Part shown: in pieces, positions 48,367-57,100 of the stretch | Layout of the letters: the number at the start of each line of letters is the position of its first letter | How positions within the stretch are numbered: position 1 is the stretch's first letter | Assembly (NCBI GenBank): GCA_910579805.1 | Contig: CAJTWM010000016.1 | Location: 14,267-78,266 of the forward strand | Origin: an uncultured Lachnospiraceae bacterium | Lineage (GTDB): Bacteria; Bacillota; Clostridia; Lachnospirales; Lachnospiraceae | Reading direction: 5' to 3' | DNA: 64,000 nucleotides | Position numbers and translations under genes: made by a program | Notes under the pieces: model-generated | The model's database searches: none | Told to the model about the DNA's origin: nothing | Seen by the model: only the letters and a program-made list of their open reading frames with translations

Positions 48367-49557
48367 TTATAAATGATATTCTTCCCTGCGGTTGTATTTT
48401 TCCAGCACTTCATGAATCTTTTCTGTAGGCGTCAGCACATTTGCCATAGAAACGTCATGATTCATAAAATCAATGATAGAAGCAAGAAATTTACTCATAT
48501 CCGCTTTTACAAAATATGGTTTTTCGGTAAGTTCCGGTAAAAGATAAGTCAGGTTTGTGGTGACCACGCGCTCAAAGACACCCTCTTCATAGGCGGTGTC
48601 AAAAGCCTTCAGGCCGTTTGTGAACAGACCGAAAGTACAACAGATGAATACGCGTTTGGCGTACATATTTTTCAATTGTTTTGCGGTATCCAGCATACTT
48701 TCTCCTGAAGAGATCATATCGTCGATAATGATGACGTCCTTCCCTTCCAATGAGTCCCCCAAAAATTCGTGGGCTACGATCGGATTTTTACCGTTTACGA
48801 TCATGGAATAGTCCCGGCGCTTATAGAACATTCCCGTATTGACGCCAAGTACGTTGGCGAAGTATACGGCCCGGTCAAGAGCGCCTTCGTCGGGGCTGAT
48901 CACGACCAGATGATCTTTGTCGATGATGAGATCCTTTTCTACGTCTAATAAAGAACGGATAAACTGGTATGGCGGCGTGAAATTATCGAAACCGCAAAGC
49001 GGCGTGGCATTCTGCACTCTTGGGTCATGGGCGTCAAAGGTGACGAAATTGGTAACGCCCATCGAACTTAATTCTTTTAGTGCATAAGCGCAGTCCAAGG
49101 ATTCTCTGCCGTTTCTCTTATGCTGCCGTCCTTCGTATAAGAAAGGCATGATCACCGTGATGCGGTGCGCTTTCCCGTTAGTTGCGGAAATGACGCGCTT
49201 CAGGTCCTGATAATGGTCGTCGGGCGACATATGGTTGGTATAGCCGTTTACGCTGTAGGTAAGACTATGGTTACAGACGTCCAACAAAAGGAACAGATCT
49301 TTGCCCCGGATACTTTCGTTAAAAACAGCTTTTCCTTCGCCGCTTCCGAAACGCGGGCAGGCAAAATCTACTAAGTAACTGTTTTCACTGTAGCCGTGAA
49401 AGGCAGGATCGTTCTTTACTTTATCGTTATTTATGAATTTCCGGAAATCTACCAGATAATTGTTGATCTTTTCTCCTAGATTTTTTGCCGAGTCCATAGC
49501 GATGAGCTTTAACGGCGCCACCGGCATTGCGTTTTCAAGTTCGAGTAAATTAGGCAT
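48367..49557 (-). CDS. prs: Ribose-phosphate pyrophosphokinase, long divergent form
   Basis: Makes PRPP from ribose 5-phosphate and ATP for nucleotide, His and Trp synthesis. At 396 residues it is about 80 longer than the usual 315. Features: an extended N-terminus, FDAHDPRVQNA in the flexible-loop region in place of DLHAxQ, SPDEGALDRA, and the PRPP loop VIIIDDMISSGESML in place of VDDIIDTGGT. This divergent type is what I associate with Lachnospiraceae. Single gene with its own promoter. Confidence 0.88.
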   Translation of the reverse strand: MPNLLELENAMPVAPLKLIAMDSAKNLGEKINNYLVDFRKFINNDKVKNDPAFHGYSENSYLVDFACPRFGSGEGKAVFNESIRGKDLFLLLDVCNHSLTYSVNGYTNHMSPDDHYQDLKRVISATNGKAHRITVIMPFLYEGRQHKRNGRESLDCAYALKELSSMGVTNFVTFDAHDPRVQNATPLCGFDNFTPPYQFIRSLLDVEKDLIIDKDHLVVISPDEGALDRAVYFANVLGVNTGMFYKRRDYSMIVNGKNPIVAHEFLGDSLEGKDVIIIDDMISSGESMLDTAKQLKNMYAKRVFICCTFGLFTNGLKAFDTAYEEGVFERVVTTNLTYLLPELTEKPYFVKADMSKFLASIIDFMNHDVSMANVLTPTEKIHEVLEKYNRREEYHL

Positions 49558-49601
49558 AGGTACCTCCGTGCATTAAAGTATATTCTTATCTACCTTATAA
49601 T

Positions 49602-49630
49602 TTTATATCATTATGCTAGTGACACGTCAA
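49602..49630 (-). promoter_or_regulatory. Promoter of prs
   Basis: On the minus strand, TTGACG (49630-49625) and TATAAA (49607-49602), spacer 17. Confidence 0.72.
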
Positions 49631-49714
49631 GGAATTTCGGGTATGATAATGAATAGCAGATAGCATCATGAGGAGAATTTAGCGGGAAGGGAACCTGCAG
49701 GAATGGAGATTTTT

Positions 49715-51067
49715 ATGAAACAAAAAGGCCATGTGGTCAAAAGTGTGGCGGCAGGCGGTATTGGCGAAGAGCTTGGGATAGAAGCGGGAGACAGGCTGAC
49801 CGCTATTAACGGCGAAACGGTCGCGGATATTTTTGATTATCAGTTTTTGATGCAGGAAGAATATGTAGAAGTATCGATTGAAAAGCAGGACGGCGAGGAA
49901 TGGGTCTTGGAAATAGATAAGGACTATGAAGAGGATCTGGGGATCGAATTTGAAAACGGCCTGATGGACGAATACCGTTCCTGCCGCAATAAATGTATTT
50001 TTTGTTTTATCGATCAGATGCCAAAGGGAATGCGGGATACCCTATATTTTAAAGACGACGATTCGAGACTTTCTTTTCTTCAGGGGAATTATGTGACGCT
50101 CACCAATATGTCGGACGAGGATATCAGCCGGATCGTCAAGTATCGTTTATCCCCTATCAATATTTCATTCCAGACGATGAATCCGGAGCTTCGGTGTAAA
50201 ATGCTGAATAACCGGTTTGCGGGAGAGGCGTTAAAGAAAGCGGATAAGCTTTATGAAGCAGGAATTACAATGAACGGGCAGATCGTGTTATGTAAAGGGG
50301 TCAATGATAAAGAAGAACTGGAGCGGAGCATTCGTGAACTGACAAAGTATCTGCCGAATTTAGAAAGCGTATCCATCGTTCCGGTAGGCCTTTCTAAATA
50401 CAGGGAAGGGCTTTATCCGTTAGAGCCTTTTGAAAAAGAGGATGCCGTACAGGTGCTTGCTACGATCCATAAGTGGCAGGACCGGATATTTGCGGAGTAT
50501 GGCTGCCATTTTGTACATGCCAGCGACGAGTGGTATATTATGGCGGGAGAAGAGATGCCGGAGGCGGCCCGCTATGACGGATATCTGCAATTGGAAAACG
50601 GCGTAGGAATGCTGCGGCTTTTACAGGATGAATTTGAAGAGGCGCTTCAGGCTTATAAAGAAAGGGGAATATTGCCCGATCCGGACAGGGAAGGCACAAT
50701 TTCCATGGCAACAGGGAAACTGGCCTGTCCTTATATAAAAAAGATGGCGCAGAAGGTCATGGAATATGTTCCGAAACTTACGATTTACGTCTACGATATA
50801 AGAAACGATTTTTTTGGAGAACGGATCACCGTTTCAGGGCTTTTGACCGGGCAGGACATCCGAAAGCAGCTTGAGGGAAAAGAACTGGGCGGCAGGCTGC
50901 TGCTGCCAGCCAATGTGCTTAGAAGCGGAGAGAGCGTATTTCTGGACGACATGACCGTGGCGGATATGGAAAAGGCTTTACAAGTAAAGGTAGATATTGT
51001 AAAATCAAGCGGATATGATTTTTGGGAAAGCATTTTAAGTACCTTGACTCCCGTGCGCCCGCTTTAG
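49715..51067 (+). CDS. PDZ-domain DUF512 protein, radical-SAM-like
   Basis: A 450-residue protein. An N-terminal PDZ-like domain (about 1-65, VVKSVAAGGIGEELGIEAGDRLTAING) is followed by a cysteine motif CRNKCIFCFIDQMPKGMR (about residue 90), very like the CxxxCxxC iron-sulfur site of radical SAM enzymes. A TIM-barrel-like part and the DUF512 C-terminal domain (about 270-450) complete it. The substrate is unknown. It precedes der, a linkage conserved in Clostridia as I know it, hinting at a ribosome or translation link. ATG 49715 follows GGAG; ATG 49703 is possible. Confidence 0.85.
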   Translation: MKQKGHVVKSVAAGGIGEELGIEAGDRLTAINGETVADIFDYQFLMQEEYVEVSIEKQDGEEWVLEIDKDYEEDLGIEFENGLMDEYRSCRNKCIFCFIDQMPKGMRDTLYFKDDDSRLSFLQGNYVTLTNMSDEDISRIVKYRLSPINISFQTMNPELRCKMLNNRFAGEALKKADKLYEAGITMNGQIVLCKGVNDKEELERSIRELTKYLPNLESVSIVPVGLSKYREGLYPLEPFEKEDAVQVLATIHKWQDRIFAEYGCHFVHASDEWYIMAGEEMPEAARYDGYLQLENGVGMLRLLQDEFEEALQAYKERGILPDPDREGTISMATGKLACPYIKKMAQKVMEYVPKLTIYVYDIRNDFFGERITVSGLLTGQDIRKQLEGKELGGRLLLPANVLRSGESVFLDDMTVADMEKALQVKVDIVKSSGYDFWESILSTLTPVRPL

Positions 51068-51148
51068 CGGGTACTCCAATCAGGATCGGGAAATTTTTTA
51101 TTTTGTATGATAATAAGCTGACATAAATTCGCACACTGAGAAAGGAAC

Positions 51149-52498
51149 ATGGTTATAAAAATGGAGAAAAGGAACAAAAAGCCGATCGTGGCAGTAGTGG
51201 GCAGGCCGAACGTAGGAAAATCCACATTGTTTAACGCATTGGCGGGCGAGAGGATCTCAATCGTAAAAGATACGCCGGGTATTACGAGAGACCGCATTTA
51301 TGCGGATATCGTATGGCTGGATAAAGCGTTCACGCTGGTCGATACGGGAGGAATCGAACCGGACAGCAAAGACGTCATTTTATCTCAGATGCGGGCACAG
51401 GCGGAGATTGCCATTGAGACGGCGGATGTGATCCTGTTTCTGGTAGATGTAAAACAGGGGCTGGTAGACGCAGATGCAAAAGTGGCGGATATGCTCAGAC
51501 GTTCCCATAAGCCGGTCGTTTTAGTGGTGAATAAAGTAGACCATTTTGAGAAATATATGGCGGATGTTTATGAATTTTATAATCTTGGCATCGGCGACCC
51601 GCATCCAATCTCCGCCGCCAACCGTATGGGGATCGGCGATATGCTGGATGAAGTGATCGCACACTTTCCGGAGAACGGTGCCGAAGAAGAGGAAGACGAT
51701 CGGGTCCGCGTCGCCATTGTGGGAAAACCTAACGTAGGGAAGTCCTCCATCATTAATAAGCTGCTTGGCGAAGAGAGGCTGATCGTATCCGATATAGCGG
51801 GAACGACAAGGGACGCGGTAGACACGGAAGCAAAACATAACGGAAAAGAATATGTTTTTATTGATACGGCGGGACTGCGTAAGAAAAATAAAATCAAAGA
51901 AGAGCTGGAACGCTTTATGATCGTACGGACGGTCGGGGCGGTAGAGCGTGCGGACGTGGTAGTTATGGTCATCGACGCGCAGGAAGGCGTGACGGAACAG
52001 GACGCGAAGATCGCAGGTATTGCCCATGAACGGGGAAAAGCGGTGATCATCGCGGTCAATAAGTGGGATGCCGTAGAGAAGGACGATAAGACGATCTACA
52101 AATTTACAAACAAGGTACGGGAAACCCTTTCCTATATGCCTTATGCGGAAATGATCTTTATCTCGGCTAAAACGGGGCAGCGCCTGCCGAAGCTTTTTGA
52201 AATCATAGATATTGTGAGTGAAAATCATTCCATGCGTGTGGCGACAGGCGTACTTAATGAAATCATGTCGGAGGCGGTAGCGTTACAGCAGCCTCCGTCT
52301 GATAAGGGAAAGAGGCTCAGGCTGTATTATATTACGCAGGTAGGCGTAAAACCGCCCACCTTTGTGATCTTTGTAAACGATAAAGAACTGATGCATTTTT
52401 CTTATACTAGATATATTGAGAATAGGATCCGGGACGCCTTTGGATTCAAAGGAACTCCGCTTAAGTTTATTATCAGGGAGAGGAAGGAGAATAAATAG
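51149..52498 (+). CDS. der: Ribosome biogenesis GTPase Der (EngA)
   Basis: Tandem-GTPase factor for 50S assembly, 449 residues. Domain 1 has GRPNVGKSTLFN, DTPGITRD and DTGG. Domain 2 has GKPNVGKSSIINKL, DIAGTTRD, DTAGL and NKWD. A KH-like C-terminal domain (about 355-440) ends it. Followed one base later by plsY. Confidence 0.98.
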   Translation: MVIKMEKRNKKPIVAVVGRPNVGKSTLFNALAGERISIVKDTPGITRDRIYADIVWLDKAFTLVDTGGIEPDSKDVILSQMRAQAEIAIETADVILFLVDVKQGLVDADAKVADMLRRSHKPVVLVVNKVDHFEKYMADVYEFYNLGIGDPHPISAANRMGIGDMLDEVIAHFPENGAEEEEDDRVRVAIVGKPNVGKSSIINKLLGEERLIVSDIAGTTRDAVDTEAKHNGKEYVFIDTAGLRKKNKIKEELERFMIVRTVGAVERADVVVMVIDAQEGVTEQDAKIAGIAHERGKAVIIAVNKWDAVEKDDKTIYKFTNKVRETLSYMPYAEMIFISAKTGQRLPKLFEIIDIVSENHSMRVATGVLNEIMSEAVALQQPPSDKGKRLRLYYITQVGVKPPTFVIFVNDKELMHFSYTRYIENRIRDAFGFKGTPLKFIIRERKENK

Positions 52499-52499
52499 A

Positions 52500-53159
52500 G
52501 TGGAACGGTTGATTTGTTTAGCGATAGGGTATTGTTTGGGCCTTTTTCAGACCGCCTATTTCTATGGAAAAATGAAGGGGATCGATATCAGACAATATGG
52601 GAGCGGAAATGCGGGAACGACCAATACGCTGCGCGTACTTGGAACGAAGGCGGGCCTTATCGTGCTTGCGGGAGATATTATAAAAAGCATTCTGGCCGTC
52701 GTGATCGCAGGGCTGTTATTTAAAAATACCCATCCGGATACGATCTATCTTTTAAAGCTTTATGCAGGTATGGGCGCAATCTTGGGACATAATTTTCCGT
52801 TTTACATGCATTTCAAAGGCGGAAAAGGGATCGCTGCGACAGCGGGAGTGATTCTTTCTTTCCATCCATATTTTATCGTGATGGGGGTAGTACTGTTTTT
52901 TGGCGCGTTCTTTATTACACACTATGTATCTTTAGGATCCCTGCTCGTATATGCGGGCTTTATGATCCAGATGGTGATATGCGGACAGTCAGGGCTTTTT
53001 GCAGGCATGTCTCAGGCGAATCTGATCGAAATGTATGTCGTGACCGCATTCCTGACCGTGATGGCCTATTATAAGCACCGGGCCAATATCGTGCGGCTTG
53101 TCAAGGGCGAGGAGCGCAAGACTTATCTGACGAAAAAAGAAGGAAAAGAAAAGATTTAA
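52500..53159 (+). CDS. plsY: Glycerol-3-phosphate acyltransferase PlsY
   Basis: A 219-residue membrane enzyme using acyl-phosphate to make lysophosphatidate. The PlsY motifs are GSGNAGTTNTLRVLG, GHNFPFYMHFKGGKGIAAT and the NLIEM region near the C-terminus. Start GTG 52500 (MERLICLAIGYCLG) with AAGGAG ten bases upstream; the frame is open further into der but not plausible. Next gene gpsA makes its glycerol-3-phosphate substrate. Confidence 0.95.
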   Translation: MERLICLAIGYCLGLFQTAYFYGKMKGIDIRQYGSGNAGTTNTLRVLGTKAGLIVLAGDIIKSILAVVIAGLLFKNTHPDTIYLLKLYAGMGAILGHNFPFYMHFKGGKGIAATAGVILSFHPYFIVMGVVLFFGAFFITHYVSLGSLLVYAGFMIQMVICGQSGLFAGMSQANLIEMYVVTAFLTVMAYYKHRANIVRLVKGEERKTYLTKKEGKEKI

Positions 53160-53199
53160 ATATAGGAGAAAAATAATAAAGGAGGAATGAAGGAAGGGT

Positions 53200-54213
53200 A
53201 TGGCAAAAATAGGAATGATAGGCGCAGGCAGCTGGGGAGTCGCGCTGGCGCTGTTACTTTATCATAATGGAAACGAGGTGACCGTTTGGTCAGCCCTTGA
53301 GGATGAGATTGAACTGCTTTCGAGGGAGCGGGAACATAAGGATAAACTTCCGGGAGTAAAGCTGCCGCAGGACATGAACTTCATAACGGATCTGAAGGAG
53401 GCGGTAACCGGAAAAGATGTGCTTGTGCTTGCCGTTGCGTCGCCTTATACGAGAAGTACGGCAAAGAGGATGAGTGGATATGTAGAAGAAGGGCAGATTA
53501 TCGTCAATGTGGCGAAAGGGATCGAAGAAGCCACGCTCATGACTCTATCGGAAGTTTTGGAAGAAGAGATTCCACAAGCTCAGATTGCCGTGCTTTCCGG
53601 TCCCTCCCATGCGGAAGAGGTCGGAAAAGGACTTCCTACCACGATCGTAGTCGGTACCGGAAAAAAGAAGACTGCAGAATATTTACAGAATTTATTTATG
53701 AGCGACGTTTTCCGGGTATATACCAGTCCCGACGTGCTTGGCATCGAGCTTGGCGGTGCTTTAAAGAACGTCGTGGCTTTAGCGGCAGGAATCGCGGATG
53801 GTCTGGGATACGGCGATAATACCAAAGCGGCCCTGATCACCAGAGGGATTGCGGAAATCGCAAGACTAGGCGTAGCGATGGGAGCAAAATTTGAAACATT
53901 CTGTGGCTTGACGGGGATCGGGGATCTGATCGTTACCTGTGCTTCTATGCATTCCAGAAACCGCCGGGCAGGTATCCTGATTGGAAAGGGCGCAACTATG
54001 GAAGAGGCCATGGCGGAGGTTAAGATGGTGGTGGAAGGCGTCTATTCCGCAAAAGCGGCCAAGGGACTTTCCGAAAAATATCAGGTGCAGCTTCCCATCA
54101 TAGAACAGGTCAATCAAGTTTTATTTGAAAACAAGTCGGCGGAAGAAGCGGTGAAAGAATTAATGCTTCGGGATAAAAAAATCGAGATCTCCGGAGAATG
54201 GGAAAAAGAATAA
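53200..54213 (+). CDS. gpsA: Glycerol-3-phosphate dehydrogenase [NAD(P)+]
   Basis: Reduces dihydroxyacetone phosphate to sn-glycerol 3-phosphate, the phospholipid backbone. The 337-residue protein has the Rossmann loop GAGSWGVALALLL, the VNVAKGIE block, SGPSHAEEV and the substrate-binding GALKNVVALAAGIADGLGYGDN. It follows plsY by 40 bases and precedes pcrA by 13. Confidence 0.98.
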   Translation: MAKIGMIGAGSWGVALALLLYHNGNEVTVWSALEDEIELLSREREHKDKLPGVKLPQDMNFITDLKEAVTGKDVLVLAVASPYTRSTAKRMSGYVEEGQIIVNVAKGIEEATLMTLSEVLEEEIPQAQIAVLSGPSHAEEVGKGLPTTIVVGTGKKKTAEYLQNLFMSDVFRVYTSPDVLGIELGGALKNVVALAAGIADGLGYGDNTKAALITRGIAEIARLGVAMGAKFETFCGLTGIGDLIVTCASMHSRNRRAGILIGKGATMEEAMAEVKMVVEGVYSAKAAKGLSEKYQVQLPIIEQVNQVLFENKSAEEAVKELMLRDKKIEISGEWEKE

Positions 54214-54226
54214 AATTGGAGCAGAG

Positions 54227-56554
54227 ATGAGCATTTACGATACATTGAACGAACAACAAAAACAGGGCGTATTTACAACAAAAGGCCCCGTCCTGCTGCT
54301 TGCCGGTGCAGGCAGCGGGAAAACAAGGGTGCTGACGCACCGCATCGCATATCTGATTGAAGAAATAGGGGTCAATCCGTGGAATATACTGGCCATTACC
54401 TTTACCAATAAAGCGGCGGGGGAAATGCGTAACCGTGTGGACGATATTGTGGGATACGGCGCGGAAAGCATATGGGTATCTACGTTCCATTCTACCTGCG
54501 TGCGGATATTGAGACGTTATATAGACAGGATCGGTTATGACACCAATTTCACTATTTATGATACGGACGACCAAAAAACCGTGATGAAAGAGGTTTGTAA
54601 AAAGTTACAGATCGATACGAAAATGTTGAAAGAAAGAACTCTTATGGGCGCTGTTTCTTCGGCAAAAGACGAACTGATCTCTCCAATGCAGTATGAGCTG
54701 AACGCCATGGGGGATTACAGGCAAAAGAAGATCGCGGAAGTGTATAAAGAGTATCAGGAAACGCTGCGGAAAAATAATGCCTTGGATTTTGACGATCTGA
54801 TCGTAAAGACAGTAGAACTGTTTCAAAATTGTCCTGACGTATTGGAGTCTTATCAGAACCGCTTTCATTATATCATGGTGGACGAATATCAGGATACCAA
54901 TACGGCGCAGTTTGAACTGATCCGGCTTTTGGCGGATCAGAACAGAAATTTGTGTGTGGTAGGGGACGACGACCAGTCCATTTATAAATTCAGGGGCGCG
55001 AATATCCGGAATATACTGGATTTTGAAAAGGTGTATCCGGAGGCCGTGGTCATCAGGCTGGAGCAGAATTACCGTTCTACCCAAAATATATTGGATGCGG
55101 CCAATATGGTTATCAAAAATAATACCTATAGGAAAGAAAAATCGCTTTGGACCGACGAAGGCGAAGGCAGCAAAGTGCATTTCAAACAGTTTGACACCGC
55201 TTATGAAGAGGCTGATTTTATTACGGACGATATTGGGCGCAAGACGGATAAGGAAGGCGTACAGTTCGGAGACTGTGCGGTACTGTACCGGACCAACGCG
55301 CAGGCTCGTATTTTGGAGGAACGCTTTATTTTAAAGGGAATACCGTATGACGTAGTGGGAGCTACCAATTTTTATGCCAGACGGGAGATCAAAGACATCC
55401 TTGCCTATTTAAAGACAATAGATAACGGAAAAGACGATGTGGCCGTGAAAAGGATCATCAACGTACCGAAAAGGGGCATCGGGACGACGACGATCCTGCG
55501 TGTTCAGGAATATGCGGAGGAAAGAGGGATCAGCTTTTATAATGCGTTGAGAGAAGCAGACAAGATCATGACGATAGGAAAAAGCGCCGTGAAGCTGAAA
55601 CCTTTCGTTACGTTGATACAGACTTTCCGAAGCAAATCGGAATTTTATGGTTTGGGGGATCTGATCAGAGACGTGATCGATCTGACGGGTTATAGAAAAG
55701 CGTTGGAGGATTCAGACGAGGAGGACGCGGAAGACAGGATCGAAAACGTAGAAGAACTTGTCAGTAAAGTAGTCGCATATGAAGAGGCTGCGGAGAATCC
55801 TACGTTAAGTGAATTTTTGGAAGAAGTGGCCTTAGTAGCGGATATTGACAGGGTAAAAGAGGACGGCAACAGAGTGCTTCTTATGACGTTACATAGTGCG
55901 AAAGGACTGGAATTTCCCCATGTTTATCTTGCCGGCATGGAAGACGGGATCTTCCCCAGTTATATGACCATCGCTTCGGATGATCCGACGGACGTGGAGG
56001 AAGAGAGAAGGCTTGCCTATGTGGGGATCACAAGGGCAAAAGAGGAACTGACCATGACTTGCGCAAGACAGAGGATGATCAGGGGGGAAACCCAGTACAA
56101 TCCTGTCAGCCGTTTTGTTAAGGAAGTACCGAAAGAGCTTTTGGACGGGACGCTGCCTGTGGTAAAGAAGAAAGAGATAGAGCAGTATACGGAAGATTCT
56201 TATGAAAGAGAGCATTTTAAGTCTAAGCCTTTCGGCGGAGTGGAAGGATATTCCGGCAGCAGTTCCCGGCAAAATACAGGCTATGGGCGGCCCAAGGCGG
56301 TGGCAGCCCCTAAAAGGACAGCAGCGGAAAACAGGCCCTATATTGCGAAAGGACTTGGGGAACTGCAGAAGGGGATGCCGCAGACAAACGGGATAGACTA
56401 TACCGTAGGAGACAGGGTGCGCCATATTAAATACGGAGAAGGCACGGTACTCAAGATAGAAGAAGAACCGAGGGACTATAAAGTAACGGTAGTTTTTGAC
56501 GGAGCGGGTCAGAAAATTATGTACGCGGCCTTTGCAAAGCTGAAAAAAGTGTAG
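54227..56554 (+). CDS. pcrA: ATP-dependent DNA helicase PcrA (UvrD family)
   Basis: A superfamily 1A 3'-5' helicase of 775 residues for repair and replication. Motifs in order: Q motif LNEQQKQGV, Walker A AGAGSGKTRVL, DEYQDTN, GDDDQSIYKFRGA, the LxLEQNYRS block, LMTLHSAKGLEFPHV and VGITRAKEEL. The C-terminal tail ends in a Tudor-like domain (GIDYTVGDRVRHIKYGEGTVLKI), as in PcrA, which binds RNA polymerase. Confidence 0.98.
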   Translation: MSIYDTLNEQQKQGVFTTKGPVLLLAGAGSGKTRVLTHRIAYLIEEIGVNPWNILAITFTNKAAGEMRNRVDDIVGYGAESIWVSTFHSTCVRILRRYIDRIGYDTNFTIYDTDDQKTVMKEVCKKLQIDTKMLKERTLMGAVSSAKDELISPMQYELNAMGDYRQKKIAEVYKEYQETLRKNNALDFDDLIVKTVELFQNCPDVLESYQNRFHYIMVDEYQDTNTAQFELIRLLADQNRNLCVVGDDDQSIYKFRGANIRNILDFEKVYPEAVVIRLEQNYRSTQNILDAANMVIKNNTYRKEKSLWTDEGEGSKVHFKQFDTAYEEADFITDDIGRKTDKEGVQFGDCAVLYRTNAQARILEERFILKGIPYDVVGATNFYARREIKDILAYLKTIDNGKDDVAVKRIINVPKRGIGTTTILRVQEYAEERGISFYNALREADKIMTIGKSAVKLKPFVTLIQTFRSKSEFYGLGDLIRDVIDLTGYRKALEDSDEEDAEDRIENVEELVSKVVAYEEAAENPTLSEFLEEVALVADIDRVKEDGNRVLLMTLHSAKGLEFPHVYLAGMEDGIFPSYMTIASDDPTDVEEERRLAYVGITRAKEELTMTCARQRMIRGETQYNPVSRFVKEVPKELLDGTLPVVKKKEIEQYTEDSYEREHFKSKPFGGVEGYSGSSSRQNTGYGRPKAVAAPKRTAAENRPYIAKGLGELQKGMPQTNGIDYTVGDRVRHIKYGEGTVLKIEEEPRDYKVTVVFDGAGQKIMYAAFAKLKKV

Positions 56555-56632
56555 TAAAATCTTATAAAAAGTGGTATATTAATAGTAATGACAGTTATTC
56601 GAAACGAAAAGGCGGAAAGGAAGGTATTAAGA

Positions 56633-56911
56633 ATGAATAAATTTGACGAGGTTTTGGAAAGAGTAAATGAAGTGATCGGCAGAAAAGAAGAGGAGCAGAA
56701 AAAATCCAATACGGTATTGTGGGTATTTGCGATTATCGGAGCCGTTGCAGCGATAGCGGCAATCGCTTATGCAGCATATCGTTATTTTAAACCGGATTAT
56801 CTTGAGGACTTTGACGATGATTTTGAGGACGACTTTGACGATGATTTTTTTGAGGATGACGACGAAGAATTTACGGGAGACGGGGACAGCGAAGGGATCA
56901 AATTTCAATAA
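56633..56911 (+). CDS. Small membrane protein with an acidic tail
   Basis: A 92-residue protein. A charged helix (about 1-28, MNKFDEVLERVNEVIGRKEEEQ) leads to one alanine-rich membrane helix (about 31-52). The tail is almost entirely Asp, Glu and Phe (DDDFEDDFDDDFFEDDDEEF). GGAAAGGAAGG precedes ATG 56633; a longer frame to 56588 is unsupported. Small DF-repeat proteins of this kind occur in Lachnospiraceae without known function. Strong terminator downstream. Confidence 0.75.
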   Translation: MNKFDEVLERVNEVIGRKEEEQKKSNTVLWVFAIIGAVAAIAAIAYAAYRYFKPDYLEDFDDDFEDDFDDDFFEDDDEEFTGDGDSEGIKFQ

Positions 56912-56943
56912 TAGGGGATAGACCCACAGTATATTTGACGTAG

Positions 56944-56990
56944 AGAAACGGGACGGGATGCGAGTGGTAAGGCGCGTCCCGTTTTCCTTT
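56944..56990 (+). terminator. Terminator after the acidic small membrane protein
   Basis: AAACGGGACG (56946-56955) pairs with CGTCCCGTTT (56975-56984), followed by TTCCTTT. Confidence 0.82.
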
Positions 56991-57100
56991 ATAAGAAAGA
57001 TGAAAGAGGCGGGGAATCCGTAGGGCGTGCTTGCACGCTTTTTTCATCTTTTATAGATAAGAGGGACAGCATAATAGGACGGGTGCAGAAAGGAAAAGGT

